A DNA stretch of 64,000 nt, taken from positions 62,001-126,000 of the forward strand of contig RMBW01000082.1 of NCBI GenBank assembly GCA_004009845.1, given 5' to 3'. Positions 28,512 through 42,942 of the stretch are shown piece by piece. A program made the position numbers and the translations under genes. Origin of the DNA: Davidsoniella eucalypti (lineage: Eukaryota > Ascomycota > Sordariomycetes > Microascales > Ceratocystidaceae). Position 1 is the stretch's first letter. Each line of letters opens with the position of its first letter. Under the pieces are notes generated by a model. The model saw nothing but the letters and a program-made list of their open reading frames with translations, was not told where the DNA came from and made no database searches.

Positions 28512-29444
28512 TGGACATTTTTGCAGTTGGTAGAACCTGAAAGGTTATGATACATAATGATACTAACATTGTCTACTGCTGGTATACATTACATCATCAA
28601 TATTGTATCAAATGCACAATGAAACTTTCGCGAACTTCTATGATTCAAGCCACACTGTTAAATACCTTTGCAAATTCATCAATACAAGGTAGCATATTAT
28701 TCTATATAAAGGTGGCCATATTATTGTTTTAACTGAGGAGTCAAGAGAAGACGATTGTATATACAACTACAGTAATATATTAGTTCCAAGAGCAACTCAA
28801 TTCCTAATCACTATATCTATCATTATATATGTGCTCTGATTTTCTCCCGTATTGTCTTTCAATAATGTGTGATACCGGCATATAGAGCAGCTATATACAA
28901 GCGAAATAAACAATATTTATAGAGCTCTAAGGTGAACTACAACCACACAACAACAACTGATGAACATACGTGTTAAGCTCAAAAAATGTCTATATAGTCT
29001 CTAGACACTTGCAATGAAACGTAAGTCGTCAATTATCACTGAAACAAAATACTTAACGTTACTAAAAACATACGAGAAGGACTAACGCTTAGTCTATATG
29101 AGGTTCAACTTGAGTTATATATCTACAGATTTCCATGTGAAAAGGGTAAATAAGTATTTCGGTCTTGCTCTCTACTATCGCCGAGGCAAGCAGTTGACAG
29201 ATAGCATTGACAGCATGTATTATATAACTTTTTTGCCATTCGAAAACCTTTGTAATCGTTGTTATTACTGCATCCTTTGCATTCAAGACTTTAGCTCATG
29301 GATATGGCATTCAAGACTTAGGCAATTGTAGACAACTGTAACTAGACTCGGGTTGTACAAAGTTGGGAATTTTCATTCATAGCTAGATAAACTTCAAAGA
29401 CAGTCATCATTTCACAGAATATGTTGTGTAATTGTCCTATAGAC

Positions 29445-29625
29445 TGTAAGAGACTAAGGCCTAGTAAGGTTAGCCAAGGCATTCCTTGTCAGTACTAGAA
29501 TAGGCTATAAGTAGGGACCTATTCCCGCCGATTATTAGTCTTAGTTTCTCTTTCTCCTTCATCGGTCTCAATCGAATCATCCTTTTACGACCAGTTTTCA
29601 TTGCAACTCCTCGTATATCGTCTCA
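29445..29625 (+). repeat. Solo LTR of the E family (copy 1)
   Basis: 181 bp, plus orientation, TGTAAGAGACTAAGG...CGTCTCA, nearly identical to the E LTR, flanked by TAGAC (29440-29444 and 29626-29630). The matching site in S3 (near 19200) is empty. Confidence 0.95.
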
Positions 29626-31642
29626 TAGACTGTAGAAAAAAGCAACCTTCTTCTCCTTTGTATCGTCTTTCATAGCTGATGCCAGAATCATATCTTCGTT
29701 TATTAGTTCAGCTTCCACGCCACAACAACAGTATTTATACATAACATGTAGAAGATATCAAGTTTTAGTCATATGATACTTGGTATATCAATACAAATAG
29801 CATGAGACATAAAAAAAAGATACAGTTCGATTGCCATATTCCCATATTTCTCTTTATAGTTGATAATTATGATTCCACTTCAACTCGCCACCATCTCCAC
29901 ATTGTGATCCAGGTAATCATGATGATTATATTCTTTCTGACAATAAGATTTCTCTATTGTCTGAACAGATGAAATACCATGTAATTTCTAGAATCTAGTC
30001 GAGTGATAATGGCCCGATCTACAGTGGATAGATCTCGAACTCCATACATAGAACACCCTTGCTTCATATGTAGCTGATAACTTGTATTGGAAGCTTGAAA
30101 TTATAGAGACAGTATGGCTAGTGCATCATAGTTCTTCTTGGTGTACTCGGTATGTTTAGTGGTCAATGATACTGGAATATCTTGACATAGTTGAAATCTA
30201 CCAGCACTAATGAATTTACCACTTGACTTATCATAATAATGGACTTTATTCACTCCAATATTAACAACTTGTGGTACAACAAGCAATGATATATTACTTA
30301 CCAACTATAAGCTATTTTATTGCTAAGTGCATCAAGTCATAGCTTGCGTTTGCTATATCTAACATATATAGCTACAGCAGGGTTGACATTCATATACTTA
30401 CTGAGCTGGAGTCACTCAATGAATAGTCATACCTTACTTGCCGACAACACATTCATTTCTTTGATGTACTTAATAGTCAACATTTGTACTATGTAGAGAA
30501 CTATACTTCAGTGACTGATTATACAATCATTTCCCAATCGCCTAGCTTGCAGTTGTGACTCATTCATAACTCTTTCTCTGTTAATTAGCCAATGTAATTT
30601 TCTCTCGATACTCAATAACACAACCCAGTATTTATTAACCATTTTCTAACAAACTATTGCTAGTATTTGGGGTCTACAATCTTTGATAGTTTACCATTTC
30701 CTATATTCTTGCCCAATCTTTATGTCTTACCTTATTACATTTCCCTTGAAATGCAACATTCCGTTAGAACTACAAAACTTACAGTAAGTCATTGATCATT
30801 CCTGATTTTACTACGAGTGTCCTTCTTACATGTTTATAGAGCATTTTCTCGACAAACTTGGTCTTTGCTCTTATGTTTTGCCGACCATCTCAACTTATTA
30901 TAAATCGGGAATCATTTTGTGATCAATATATCCTGCAAATACCATAGAAAGTGATTACTATGTAGGTTTTAAAATACCAACTGTGCCAGTTGCGACTACT
31001 TCTCTTGTTGTTTTATCAATCATGTAAACTCTAAATCCCAAGCACCCAATGTCATGCTATTCTAATGGTATAAGTACCTAAAGTTGTTTGTAATTTGAAG
31101 TTCCATATTAGTCTTTTCATTCTACTTACAGCGAAAGAACATAATTCAAATATATAGTAATACTTATATATACTGTCGTTTTTCTCTAGAATTCTTTTCA
31201 TTTTATTTCCCTTTTCAATAGCACTCAATATCATCATATAGATAGATATAGCAAGTGGGTGTCTGTCCTGCCAATTGTGCTGTAATGCCCGGTAATATAT
31301 TAAATCAGCTTGTTATATTACCTTGCTTGGCTCTCTATCCTTTTAAATTTAATTGACTCTATTTCTCTATCGTACCTAGATACCTGCTTTGTATCGTAGA
31401 AATCCTAATGATATATAGTATACTATGAGTACGAATTACTTTATTTAATCAATATGTCTATGCATTTTGTGGAGAATTACTGTCAGTATGTTATTTTAAA
31501 CCAAGTCTTCAATCTTATATTTAATTAGGATATTCTTCTACATCGCCTTGAGTGTTTATTGTGATAGTACTTGACATATTTGGTAACATTTTCTACATCT
31601 TGCTGTATCTGACTAATACAAATTCTTGTACTTTACCCTTAA

Positions 31643-31833
31643 TGTGACGATCTACGACGAGAACGAGGCTTGCAGAAGTAGAGATGGTAATGTATTTGAA
31701 GAAGTTAAAGAAGATAGAGAGGGAAGAAAAGAACTAGACAAGAATAAGGAGGGGAGACGGCCTCCTTATATAGACAAAAGTAACGGCTGTGGTAGATACC
31801 ACAGCCAACAAGATTGGGTCCTAGATCCTTTCA
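31643..31833 (-). repeat. Solo LTR of the F family (copy 1)
   Basis: 191 bp, reverse orientation, about 95 percent similar by eye to the F 3' LTR, flanked by CTTAA (31638-31642 and 31834-31838). The short reading frame that spans it is a translation of LTR sequence. Confidence 0.95.
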
Positions 31834-33015
31834 CTTAATGCTTAATGAGTATGTAGACCTGCCCTTGGTGTACTTATAACTTGCCGTTTCTAGTGCGTTT
31901 GATCCAGTAAATTGATTGCAGTCCTATTTGTGTCCAAATACTAGCAGTTCTGCTGCGGTTCTTTTAAAGAACCGTTCATATATTATGTGCTGCTTAGTGA
32001 AAAAAAAATACTCAAAAACGGCATGCTAGTTAGTTTCCTCCCTGAAGCTATACGTCACGTTTATGCTCGACATATTTGTAAAAAAACACCTCAAAGCTTT
32101 AACCAATTCTGAATACACATTACTACTTTACACAAAAGTATGAAATACTTCGTTAGTATTATTAACTTTCTAATTCCCCCGTAGATCTAAACATTATAAT
32201 CTATAATTATAAATATCACGAACACGTTCTTAGTGATATCGTCATAGCTCTATTGTTAAACAAGATTAATAAATAAATAAAATTGATAGCAAAATTGAAT
32301 TATATTTTGCTCCCTATAAATTGAATAAAGGGATTTTCTAAAAGAATTTAAAATTTTCAAAAGATTATTTTGTGAAAATAATTGCAAGAAAAAAAAAACT
32401 TTAGAAAGTTATTTGTGGAAAAACCTCGAAAGTAAAAAAATTCTAATTTGTTTGATTCCTAAAAAAAAAAAATTTTAAAAGAAAAAACTTTAAAAACTTC
32501 AGAAAATTATTTGTTAAAAAAAAATTGAAACCAAAAAATTGAAACTTAAATTTTTTTTTTTACTAAGCAAAGTCATAGATAAATTCTTATTTATTAATAG
32601 ATTTTGGCCAATCACCGATCCGTTTAGATCTGAACCGTTTTGAAAATAGGGACAAGGGTGCCCAGACTGAAATGTATGCACGTTTCCGCCCGCAACGCCG
32701 CCGAATAATACCTAGGGCATGATTATAAAGAGGGGGGAAGAGGCAACTATAGATAGGCTACAATTTGGTTTTGTCACTTCTGATATTGACTTGTGTCTTC
32801 ATACCCTAAAATATTATTGGATCGCCATAGATAAATCAAGGTAGGAGCCAGAAAATCTAAGAGTAATCGTAGCAAAAGAAACCAAAAGTAGACATGGCTA
32901 AGCAGATGATCAGCAAATCATCGACGCACTGTCTTGTCACTCTAGAGATATCCTAAGTTGACAAAACAGAGAGTATTATAACGTCATGGGGAAAGAGCCA
33001 GGATGGGTATCCTCT

Positions 33016-33920
33016 TTAGTTAGAAACACCACCAGACTCGTAGTAATAAGCAGTGAGAGTAATGGTAGAAGAAGAAGTGGAGCTAATGCTGAAGGCCAAC
33101 TGTGGGAAAATACCGTCAGAGACGTCACTGCCAAGTAGGGTGTACTCCAAAAGGGCCGACCTCATAAGTAGCAGTCTCGCTTACCAGAGTAGAGTCCTTG
33201 GCGTTGGTAGCCAGAGTCTAGGTATTGTAGCATAGGGCTCGTAGACCTCGACAGCAAAGACCAGGTCCTGGTTATAGAAGGTCTGGCCAACATGGCTGGC
33301 ATAGTTCTCAGAGCCAAGAGTTGAGTTAGCTAGAAGAATGACATTGGGGTGAGCATAATGTGAATGTGGGTGGCACGAGAAGTGTAGTGACCAGGGAAGA
33401 TAGACTTGAAGTTGGCAACAAGACATTGGGGACTGGCTTGTAAGTGTCGACATCGATGACCTAATAGTCCATAAGCAAATCAACACCCTCTTGGGTCTTG
33501 GAGATGTCTTCACAGACATACTCTCCAGCAACATTGGAAATAGTAAACTAGAACAAAAGCTGATAGATCAAATGTATAGAGAAAACTTACAGTAAGGACC
33601 CTGAGTGACTCCTGAGGTCAGGATGTTGTACCCAGCAAAGAGAGTGGAAGCGTCAGTGTTAAGAGTGTAACTCTCAGAGGTCTTGTTGTGATTGGTAGTC
33701 AGGACAGAAGTCAGAAATCACCTTTCGATCTCATGTTTAGCGTACGGCAGTGACATCAAGAGCCTTGAGCGTCTCAGCAGTGAGTAAGAGAATAACGCTT
33801 AGTATTGGAGAGGTAATCACGGCGCTCAAGAGCCTCCTATACGATGCTGAGGCCAAGGTGAGCGTTAGCAAGAGAGGCCGCGACATCCAGAGTAGCGATG
33901 ATACTGTGAACGAAGATCAT
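33016..33920 (-). pseudogene. Secreted intradiol ring-cleavage dioxygenase-like pseudogene
   Basis: Degenerate gene from a signal-peptide-like start (MIFVHSIIATLDVAASLANA at 33920) to a TAA at 33016-33018. Recognisable family blocks: VTQGPY; an intron with GTAAGT donor at 33590; GEYVCEDISKTQEGVDLLMDY; VIDVDTYKPVPNV; FKSIFPGHYTSRATHIHIM, which contains the metal-binding tyrosine/histidine region of fungal intradiol-type dioxygenases; ASHVGQTFYNQDLVFAVE; and a C-terminal serine-rich stretch. It is interrupted by several in-frame stops (for example TAG after LLMDY) and by frame changes around 33300-33250. Family assignment is from remembered motif patterns, not a search. Confidence 0.72.
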
Positions 33921-34086
33921 TTTGAAAGATAAGTTGTTGATAGTAGAGTGAAAAGAGAGTAGATGAAGTTGAAGTTGAAGTTGTAAAATGAAAGAAAGTC
34001 GGAAGTAAGAAGAGAATGGTAGAGAGATGTTGTTATGGAATGATGTAATGAAGAAAGGAAATCAAAAGAGTTCTTCAGTGTGATAA

Positions 34087-34267
34087 TGAAAGGATCTAGG
34101 ACCCATTATTGTTGACTGTGGTAGATACCACAGCCGTTTACCTTTACATAAGGAGGCCGTCTTATTCTTGTCTAGTTCTTTCCTTTTCCTCTCTATCTTC
34201 TTCAACCTTTGAATATACTTTTATACTTCTATCTTTTCAAGCCTCGTTCTCGTCGTAGATCGTCAAA
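34087..34267 (+). repeat. Solo LTR, old member of the F family (copy 2)
   Basis: Duplicate of 16590-16770 with the same GATAA flanks (34082-34086, 34268-34272) and the same CA-to-AA terminal change. Confidence 0.85.
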
Positions 34268-37200
34268 GATAAAGGCTCAATGCTTATACAGATTCTCATG
34301 ATGGTGATGTTCTAATTCGTGCCCGGACTTGACTAATGCAATACCCCCTCTCCCCTCCCTTCCATCGCGAGCTAAGAGACTGTACTAGTTGTAGACTACT
34401 GCGCTACAAGAACAACCAAAGTAAAAGTTGGGGCCTAAATTCTTATCACCGACTTCTAGCATAGCTTAGCTAAATCTAATGTATATGAAGGAATAAGCCC
34501 TCACCATAACAAGAGTGTGACCTAATGAAATCTATTGGACCTATATTCTGACCTAGTATATATACGTGGCTCGAATACACTATCCGATGTCTCACATAAG
34601 CTTGATGTAGGCTGAGAGAATGCAATAGTTGCTGATATAACCCAAGATTCTGTAGCTTGCAGACAAATAAGGCAATAGTTTTCCTGTTGGTAACATGTCG
34701 ACAAACCATCCATAGCCCAGACGTACCTGTTACTGCTAAAACACCGTGTAGATAGCATTATTATACAGTTACTCAATAATGGTTCCAGTAACAAATGAGG
34801 TTGCATTGTTCTTGATACCAAGTTTGCCTCAATTTCCATAGAGAATTATTAGGATAGAGGTGATAAGACCGAAGGGGTGATAATTTGGTGATGAGGAATT
34901 ATTGTTTCAACTTTGATAAATACACACGACCGTAGCGGTGAGCGAGCTCGGTGTGAAGACCCAACCCTGATGAACGGCATAACCATGATGACGATATAGA
35001 AAATTCCAGAGACATTTATACTAATTAGTACTCAGGTTATAGAAAATTATGTATATTTGCATCCTGCCTGCAGAATATACTTGATTTATCTAGTCAATTG
35101 CGGTACTTGAATATAATTGAGCTTTTTTGAAATCCTCAAGTAGACTTAAACTCTTTTTCTAACATGAAAAAGAGAAAGGATCCAAAGCTAAGAGCTAAAA
35201 CAAGCTGAACTGTTATTACCGATATCAAGAGATCTTTTGGTTAGCTGTGACAAGGTGGCCCCTTTCTCATTTGATTACCAATACGTAATGATTCTGTAGT
35301 TTGTTCATTTGTTCTGTGGCAGGAGTGTCTGTTTAGCTTGCCCCCGGTTTATAAATCGTCATGATCAAATGACCTAAAACCCATTTTCTCAAGCCGTGGG
35401 TTGTTTATAATTGAAATTGAAGGATGAGGGATTGAGAGAAGTCAACCTATCTTTGAGTTTAGAGATGGCTTACGATCAAATAGAAGTTGATTTAGGAACA
35501 TCAAGTGTATCAAGTATTTTGATATTATCATTGCAGAGTTTGGCAAGTGATCGAAATATTTGTCACATACTCACTTCACTGTCTGGTGTCAAAATTGTGT
35601 CGATAATAAAAGTGAGGCCTTCTGATATCACTAAGTAGAACGTAGAGTTGCTAGAAACCTAGCCATATACATTATTTTATAGTAGGGTATATAGCTAGCT
35701 ATGACTACTGGCATAGTGAATACAAGTCGTATTATTCTATAGTGCCTCTTAATGTTCAAGGTGGACATTTTTGCAGTTGGTAGAACCTGAAAGGTTATGA
35801 TACATAATGATACTAACATTGTCTACTGCTGGTATACATTACATCATCAATATTGTATCAAATGCACAATGAAACTTTCGCGAACTTCTATGATTCAAGC
35901 CACACTGTTAAATACCTTTGCAAATTCATCAATACAAGGTAGCATAGTATTCTATATAAAGGTGGCCATATTATTGTTTTAACTGAGGAGTCAAGAGAAG
36001 ACGATTGTATATACAACTACAGTAATATATTAGTTCCAAGAGCAACTCAATTCCTAATCACTATATCTATCATTATATATGTGCTCTGATTTTCTCCCGT
36101 ATTGTCTTTCAATAATGTGTGATACCGGCATATAGAGCAGCTATATACAAGCGAAATAAACAATATTTATAGAGCTCTAAGGTGAACTACAACCACACAA
36201 CAACAACTGATGAACATACGTGTTAAGCTCAAAAAATGTCTATATAGTCATTAGACACTTGCAATGAAACGTAAGTCGTCAATTATCACTGAAACAAAAT
36301 ACTTAACGTTACTAAAAACATACGAGAAGGACTAACGCTTAGTCTATATGAGGTTCAACTTGAGTTATATATCTACAGATTTCCATGTGAAAAGGGTAAA
36401 TAAGTATTTCGGTCTTGCTCTCTACTATCGCCGAGGCAAGCAGTTGACAGATAGCATTGACAGCATGCATTATATAACTTTTTTGCCATTCGAAAACCTT
36501 TGTAATCGTTGTTATTACTGTATCCTTTGCATCAAAGACTTTAGCTCATGGATATGGCATTCAAGACTTAGGCAATTGTAGACAACTGTACCTAGACTCG
36601 GGTTGAAACTGCTTACAAAGTTGGGAATTTTCATTCATAGCTAGATAAACTTCAAAGACAGTCATCATTTCACAGAATATGTTGTGTAATTGTCCTATCG
36701 ACTGTAGAAAAAAGCAACCTTCTTCTCCTTGGTATCGTCTTTCATAGTTGATGCCAGAATCATATCTTCGTTTATTAGTTCAGCTTCCACGCCACAACAA
36801 CAGTATTTATACATAACATGTAGAAGATATCAAGTTTTAGTCATATGATACTTGGTATATCAATACAAATAACATGAGACATAAAAAAAAGATACAGTTC
36901 GATTGCCATATTTCCCATATTTCTCTTTATAGTTGATAATTATGATTCCACTTCAACTCGCCACCATCTCCACATTGTGATCCAGGTAATCATGATGATT
37001 ATATTCTTTCTGACAATAAGATTTCTCTATTGTCTGAACAGATGAAATACCATGTAATTTCTAGAATCTAGTCGAGTGATAATGGCCCGATCTACAGTGG
37101 ATAGATCTCGAACTCCATACATAGAACACCCTTGCTTCATATGTAGCTGATAACTTGTATTGGAAGCTTGAAATTATAGAGACAGTATGGCTAGTGCATC

Positions 37201-40200
37201 ATAGTTCTTCTTGGTGTACTCGGTATGTTTAGTGGTCAATGATACTGGAATATCTTGACATAGTTGAAATCTACCAGCACTAATGAATTTACCACTTGAC
37301 TTATCATAATAATGGACTTTATTCACTCCAATATCAACAACTTGTGGTACAACAAGCAATGATATATTACTTACCAACTATAAGCTATTTTATTGCTAAG
37401 TGCATCAAGTCATAGCTTGCGTTTGCTATATCTAACATATATAGCTACAGCAGGGTTGACATTCATATACTTACTGAGCTGGAGTCACTCAATGAATAGT
37501 CATACCTTACTTGCCGACAACACATTCATTTCTTTGATGTACTTAATAGTCAACATTTGTACTATGTAGAGAACTATACTTCAGTGACTGATTATACAAT
37601 CATTTCCCAATCGCCTAGCTTGCAGTTGTGACTCATTCATAACTCTTTCTCTGTTAATTAGCCAATGTAATTTTCTCTCGATACTCAATAACACAACCCA
37701 GTATTTATTAACCATTTTCTAACAAACTATTGCTAGTATTTGGGGTCTACAATCTTTGATAGTTTACCATTTCCTATATTCTTGCCCAATCTTTATGTCT
37801 TACCTTATTACATTTCCCTTGAAATGCAACATTCCGTTAGAACTACAAAACTTACAGTAAGTCATTGATCATTCCTGATTTTACTACGAGTGTCCTTCTT
37901 ACATGTTTATAGAGCATTTTCTCGACAAACTTGGTCTTTGCTCTTATGTTTTGCCGACCATCTCAACTTATTATAAATCGGGAATCATTTTGTGATCAAT
38001 ATATCCTGCAAATACCATAGAAAGTGATTACTATGTAGGTTTTAAAATACCAACTGTGCCAGTTGCGACTACTTCTCTTGTTGTTTTATCAATCATGTAA
38101 ACTCTAAATCCCAAGCACCCAATGTCATGCTATTCTAATGGTATAAGTACCTAAAGTTGTTTGTAATTTGAAGTTCCATATTAGTCTTGTCATTCTACTT
38201 ACAGCGAAAGAACATAATTCAAATATATAGTAATACTTATATATACTGTCGTTTTTCTCTAGAATTCTTTTCATTTTATTTCCCTTTTCAATAGCACTCA
38301 ATATCATCATATAGATAGATATAGCAAGTGGGTGTCTGTCCTGCCAATTGTGCTGTAATGCCCGGTAATATATTAAATCAGCTTGTTATATTACCTTGCT
38401 TGGCTCTCTATCCTTTTAAATTTAATTGACTCTATTTCTCTATCGTACCTAGATACCTGCTTTGTATCGTAGAAATCCTAATGATATATAGTATACTATG
38501 AGTACGAATTACTTTATTTAATCAAGATGTCTATGCATTTTGTGGAGAATTACCGTCAGTATGTTATTTTAAACCAAGTCTTCAATCTTATATTTAATTA
38601 GGATATTCTTCTACATCGCCTTGAGTGTTTATTGTGATAGTACTTGACATATTTGGTAACATTTTCTACATCTTGCTGTATCTGACTAATACAAATTCTT
38701 GTACTTTACCCTTAATGCTTAATGAGTATGTAGACCTGCCCTTGGTGTACTTATAACTTGCCGTTTCTAGTGCGTTTGATCCAGTAAATTGATTGCAGTC
38801 CTATTTGTGTCCAAATACTAGCAGTTCTGCTGCGGTTCTTTTAAAGAACCGTTCATATATTATGTGCTGCTTAGTGAAAAAAAATACTCAAAAACGGCAT
38901 GCTAGTTAGTTTCCTCCCTGAAGCTAGACGTCACGTTTATGCCCTGAAGCTAGACGTCACGTTTATGCTCGACATATTTGTAAAAAAACACCTCAAAGCT
39001 TTAACGAATTCTGAATACACATTACTACTTTACACAAAAGTATGAAATACTTCGTTAGTATTATTAACTTTCTAATTCCCCCGTAGATCTAAACATTATA
39101 ATCTATAATTATAAATATCACGAACACGTTCTTAGTGATATCGTCATAGCTCTATTGTTAAACAAGATTAATAAATAAATAAAATTGATAGCAAAATTGA
39201 ATTATATTTTGCTCCCTATAAATTGAATAAAGGGATTTTCTAAAAGAATTTAAAATTTTCAAAAGATTATTTTGTGAAAATAATTGCAAGAAAAAAAAAA
39301 CTTTAGAAAGTTATTTGTGGAAAAACCTCGAAAGTAAAAAAATTATAATTTTTTTGATTCCTAAAAAAAGTTTTTTTTAAAAGAAAAAACTTTAAAAACT
39401 TCAGAAAATTATTTGTTAAAAAAAAATTGAAACCAAAAAAATTGAAACTTAAAATTATTTTATTAGTAAGCAAAGTCATAGATAAATTATTATTTATTAA
39501 TAGATTTTGGCCAATCACCGATCCGTTTAGATCTGAACCGTTTTGAAAATAGGGACAAGGGTGCCCAGACTGAAATGTATGCACGTTTCCGCCCGCAACG
39601 CCGCCGAATAATACCTAGGTGGACATTTTTGCAGTTGGTAGAACCTGAAAGGTTATGATACATAATGATACTAACATTGTCTACTGCTGGTATACATTAC
39701 ATCATCAATATTGTATCAAATGCACAATGAAACTTTCGCGAACTTCTATGATTCAAGCCACACTGTTAAATACCTTTGCAAATTCATCAATACAAGGTAG
39801 CATATTATTCTATATAAAGGTGGCCATATTATTGTTTTAACTGAGGAGTCAAGAGAAGACGATTGTATATACAACTACAGTAATATATTAGTTCCAAGAG
39901 CAACTCAATTCCTAATCACTATATCTATCATTATATATGTGCTCTGATTTTCTCCCGTATTGTCTTTCAATAATGTGTGATACCGGCATATAGAGCAGCT
40001 ATATACAAGCGAAATAAACAATATTTATAGAGCTCTAAGGTGAACTACAACCACACAACAACAACTGATGAACATACGTGTTAAGCTCAAAAAATGTCTA
40101 TATAGTCTCTAGACACTTGCAATGAAACGTAAGTCGTCAATTATCACTGAAACAAAATACTTAACGTTACTAAAAACATACGAGAAGGACTAACGCTTAG

Positions 40201-40552
40201 TCTATATGAGGTTCAACTTGAGTTATATATCTACAGATTTCCATGTGAAAAGGGTAAATAAGTATTTCGGTCTTGCTCTCTACTATCGCCGAGGCAAGCA
40301 GTTGACAGATAGCATTGACAGCATGTATTATATAACTTTTTTGCCATTCGAAAACCTTTGTAATCGTTGTTATTACTGCATCCTTTGCATTCAAGACTTT
40401 AGCTCATGGATATGGCATTCAAGACTTAGGCAATTGTAGACAACTGTAACTAGACTCGGGTTGTACAAAGTTGGGAATTTTCATTCATAGCTAGATAAAC
40501 TTCAAAGACAGTCATCATTTCACAGAATATGTTGTGTAATTGTCCTATAGAC

Positions 40553-40733
40553 TGTAAGAGACTAAGGCCTAGTAAGGTTAGCCAAGGCATTCCTTGTCAG
40601 TACTAGAATAGGCTATAAGTAGGGACCTATTCCCGCCGATTATTAGTCTTAGTTTCTCTTTCTCCTTCATCGGTCTCAATCGAATCATCCTTTTACGACC
40701 AGTTTTCATTGCAACTCCTCGTATATCGTCTCA
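40553..40733 (+). repeat. Solo LTR of the E family (copy 2)
   Basis: Duplicate of 29445-29625, flanked by TAGAC on both sides. Confidence 0.95.
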
Positions 40734-42751
40734 TAGACTGTAGAAAAAAGCAACCTTCTTCTCCTTTGTATCGTCTTTCATAGCTGATGCCAGAATCATA
40801 TCTTCGTTTATTAGTTCAGCTTCCACGCCACAACAACAGTATTTATACATAACATGTAGAAGATATCAAGTTTTAGTCATATGATACTTGGTATATCAAT
40901 ACAAATAGCATGAGACATAAAAAAAAGATACAGTTCGATTGCCATATTCCCCATATTTCTCTTTATAGTTGATAATTATGATTCCACTTCAACTCGCCAC
41001 CATCTCCACATTGTGATCCAGGTAATCATGATGATTATATTCTTTCTGACAATAAGATTTCTCTATTGTCTGAACAGATGAAATACCATGTAATTTCTAG
41101 AATCTAGTCGAGTGATAATGGCCCGATCTACAGTGGATAGATCTCGAACTCCATACATAGAACACCCTTGCTTCATATGTAGCTGATAACTTGTATTGGA
41201 AGCTTGAAATTATAGAGACAGTATGGCTAGTGCATCATAGTTCTTCTTGGTGTACTCGGTATGTTTAGTGGTCAATGATACTGGAATATCTTGACATAGT
41301 TGAAATCTACCAGCACTAATGAATTTACCACTTGACTTATCATAATAATGGACTTTATTCACTCCAATATTAACAACTTGTGGTACAACAAGCAATGATA
41401 TATTACTTACCAACTATAAGCTATTTTATTGCTAAGTGCATCAAGTCATAGCTTGCGTTTGCTATATCTAACATATATAGCTACAGCAGGGTTGACATTC
41501 ATATACTTACTGAGCTGGAGTCACTCAATGAATAGTCATACCTTACTTGCCGACAACACATTCATTTCTTTGATGTACTTAATAGTCAACATTTGTACTA
41601 TGTAGAGAACTATACTTCAGTGACTGATTATACAATCATTTCCCAATCGCCTAGCTTGCAGTTGTGACTCATTCATAACTCTTTCTCTGTTAATTAGCCA
41701 ATGTAATTTTCTCTCGATACTCAATAACACAACCCAGTATTTATTAACCATTTTCTAACAAACTATTACTAGTATTTGGGGTCTACAATCTTTGATAGTT
41801 TACCATTTCCTATATTCTTGCCCAATCTTTATGTCTTACCTTATTACATTTCCCTTGAAATGCAACATTCCGTTAGAACTACAAAACTTACAGTAAGTCA
41901 TTGATCATTCCTGATTTTACTACGAGTGTCCTTCTTACATGTTTATAGAGCATTTTCTCGACAAACTTGGTCTTTGCTCTTATGTTTTGCCGACCATCTC
42001 AACTTATTATAAATCGGGAATCATTTTGTGATCAATATATCCTGCAAATACCATAGAAAGTGATTACTATGTAGGTTTTAAAATACCAACTGTGCCAGTT
42101 GCGACTACTTCTCTTGTTGTTTTATCAATCATGTAAACTCTAAATCCCAAGCACCCAATGTCATGCTATTCTAATGGTATAAGTACCTAAAGTTGTTTGT
42201 AATTTGAAGTTCCATATTAGTCTTTTCATTCTACTTACAGCGAAAGAACATAATTCAAATATATAGTAATACTTATATATACTGTCGTTTTTCTCTAGAA
42301 TTCTTTTCATTTTATTTCCCTTTTCAATAGCACTCAATATCATCATATAGATAGATATAGCAAGTGGGTGTCTGTCCTGCCAATTGTGCTGTAATGCCCG
42401 GTAATATATTAAATCAGCTTGTTATATTACCTTGCTTGGCTCTCTATCCTTTTAAATTTAATTGACTCTATTTCTCTATCGTACCTAGATACCTGCTTTG
42501 TATCGTAGAAATCCTAATGATATATAGTATACTATGAGTACGAATTACTTTATTTAATCAATATGTCTATGCATTTTGTGGAGAATTACTGTCAGTATGT
42601 TATTTTAAACCAAGTCTTCAATCTTATATTTAATTAGGATATTCTTCTACATCGCCTTGAGTGTTTATTGTGATAGTACTTGACATATTTGGTAACATTT
42701 TCTACATCTTGCTGTATCTGACTAATACAAATTCTTGTACTTTACCCTTAA

Positions 42752-42942
42752 TGTGACGATCTACGACGAGAACGAGGCTTGCAGAAGTAGAGATGGTAAT
42801 GTATTTGAAGAAGTTAAAGAAGATAGAGAGGGAAGAAAAGAACTAGACAAGAATAAGGAGGGGAGACGGCCTCCTTATATAGACAAAAGTAACGGCTGTG
42901 GTAGATACCACAGCCAACAAGATTGGGTCCTAGATCCTTTCA
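42752..42942 (-). repeat. Solo LTR of the F family (copy 2)
   Basis: Duplicate of 31643-31833, flanked by CTTAA on both sides. Confidence 0.95.

Larger units (their letters stand above)
16353..32716 (+). repeat. 10-kb duplication, copy 1 (contains element E)
   Basis: Without element E and one target duplication this is about 9.98 kb and matches 33850-43824 almost base for base. The few differences I noticed are mostly homopolymer length (for example near 28260, 29840 and 32050). It starts inside the dioxygenase pseudogene at an AGG and ends at the tail CCTAGG. Both copies carry the same solo LTRs; only this one carries element E, so duplication preceded E. Confidence 0.93.
28512..32716 (+). 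repeat. Array segment S4: 4.2-kb unit with two solo LTRs
   Basis: Starts TGGACATTTTTGCAG directly after CCTAGG and matches 18265-19468 plus 25857-28511, but carries two extra solo LTRs. It ends at CCTAGG 32711-32716. Small differences from S3 (for example near 29002, 29217 and 29350) show it is an older duplicate than the 10-kb block. No gene. Confidence 0.9.
32717..39619 (+). repeat. Array segment S5: longest array segment
   Basis: 6.9 kb starting GCATGATTATAAAG after CCTAGG and ending at CCTAGG 39614-39619. Its last 5767 bp equal segment S3 without element E. The first 1.1 kb (32717-33850) is present only here and holds most of a dioxygenase pseudogene. S3 is therefore a left-truncated version of S5. 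Confidence 0.9.

Noticed and set aside
31626..31838. 70-codon frame starting near 31626 (and its copy at 42735)
   Set aside because: It runs through a solo LTR read backwards and ends at its target duplication.
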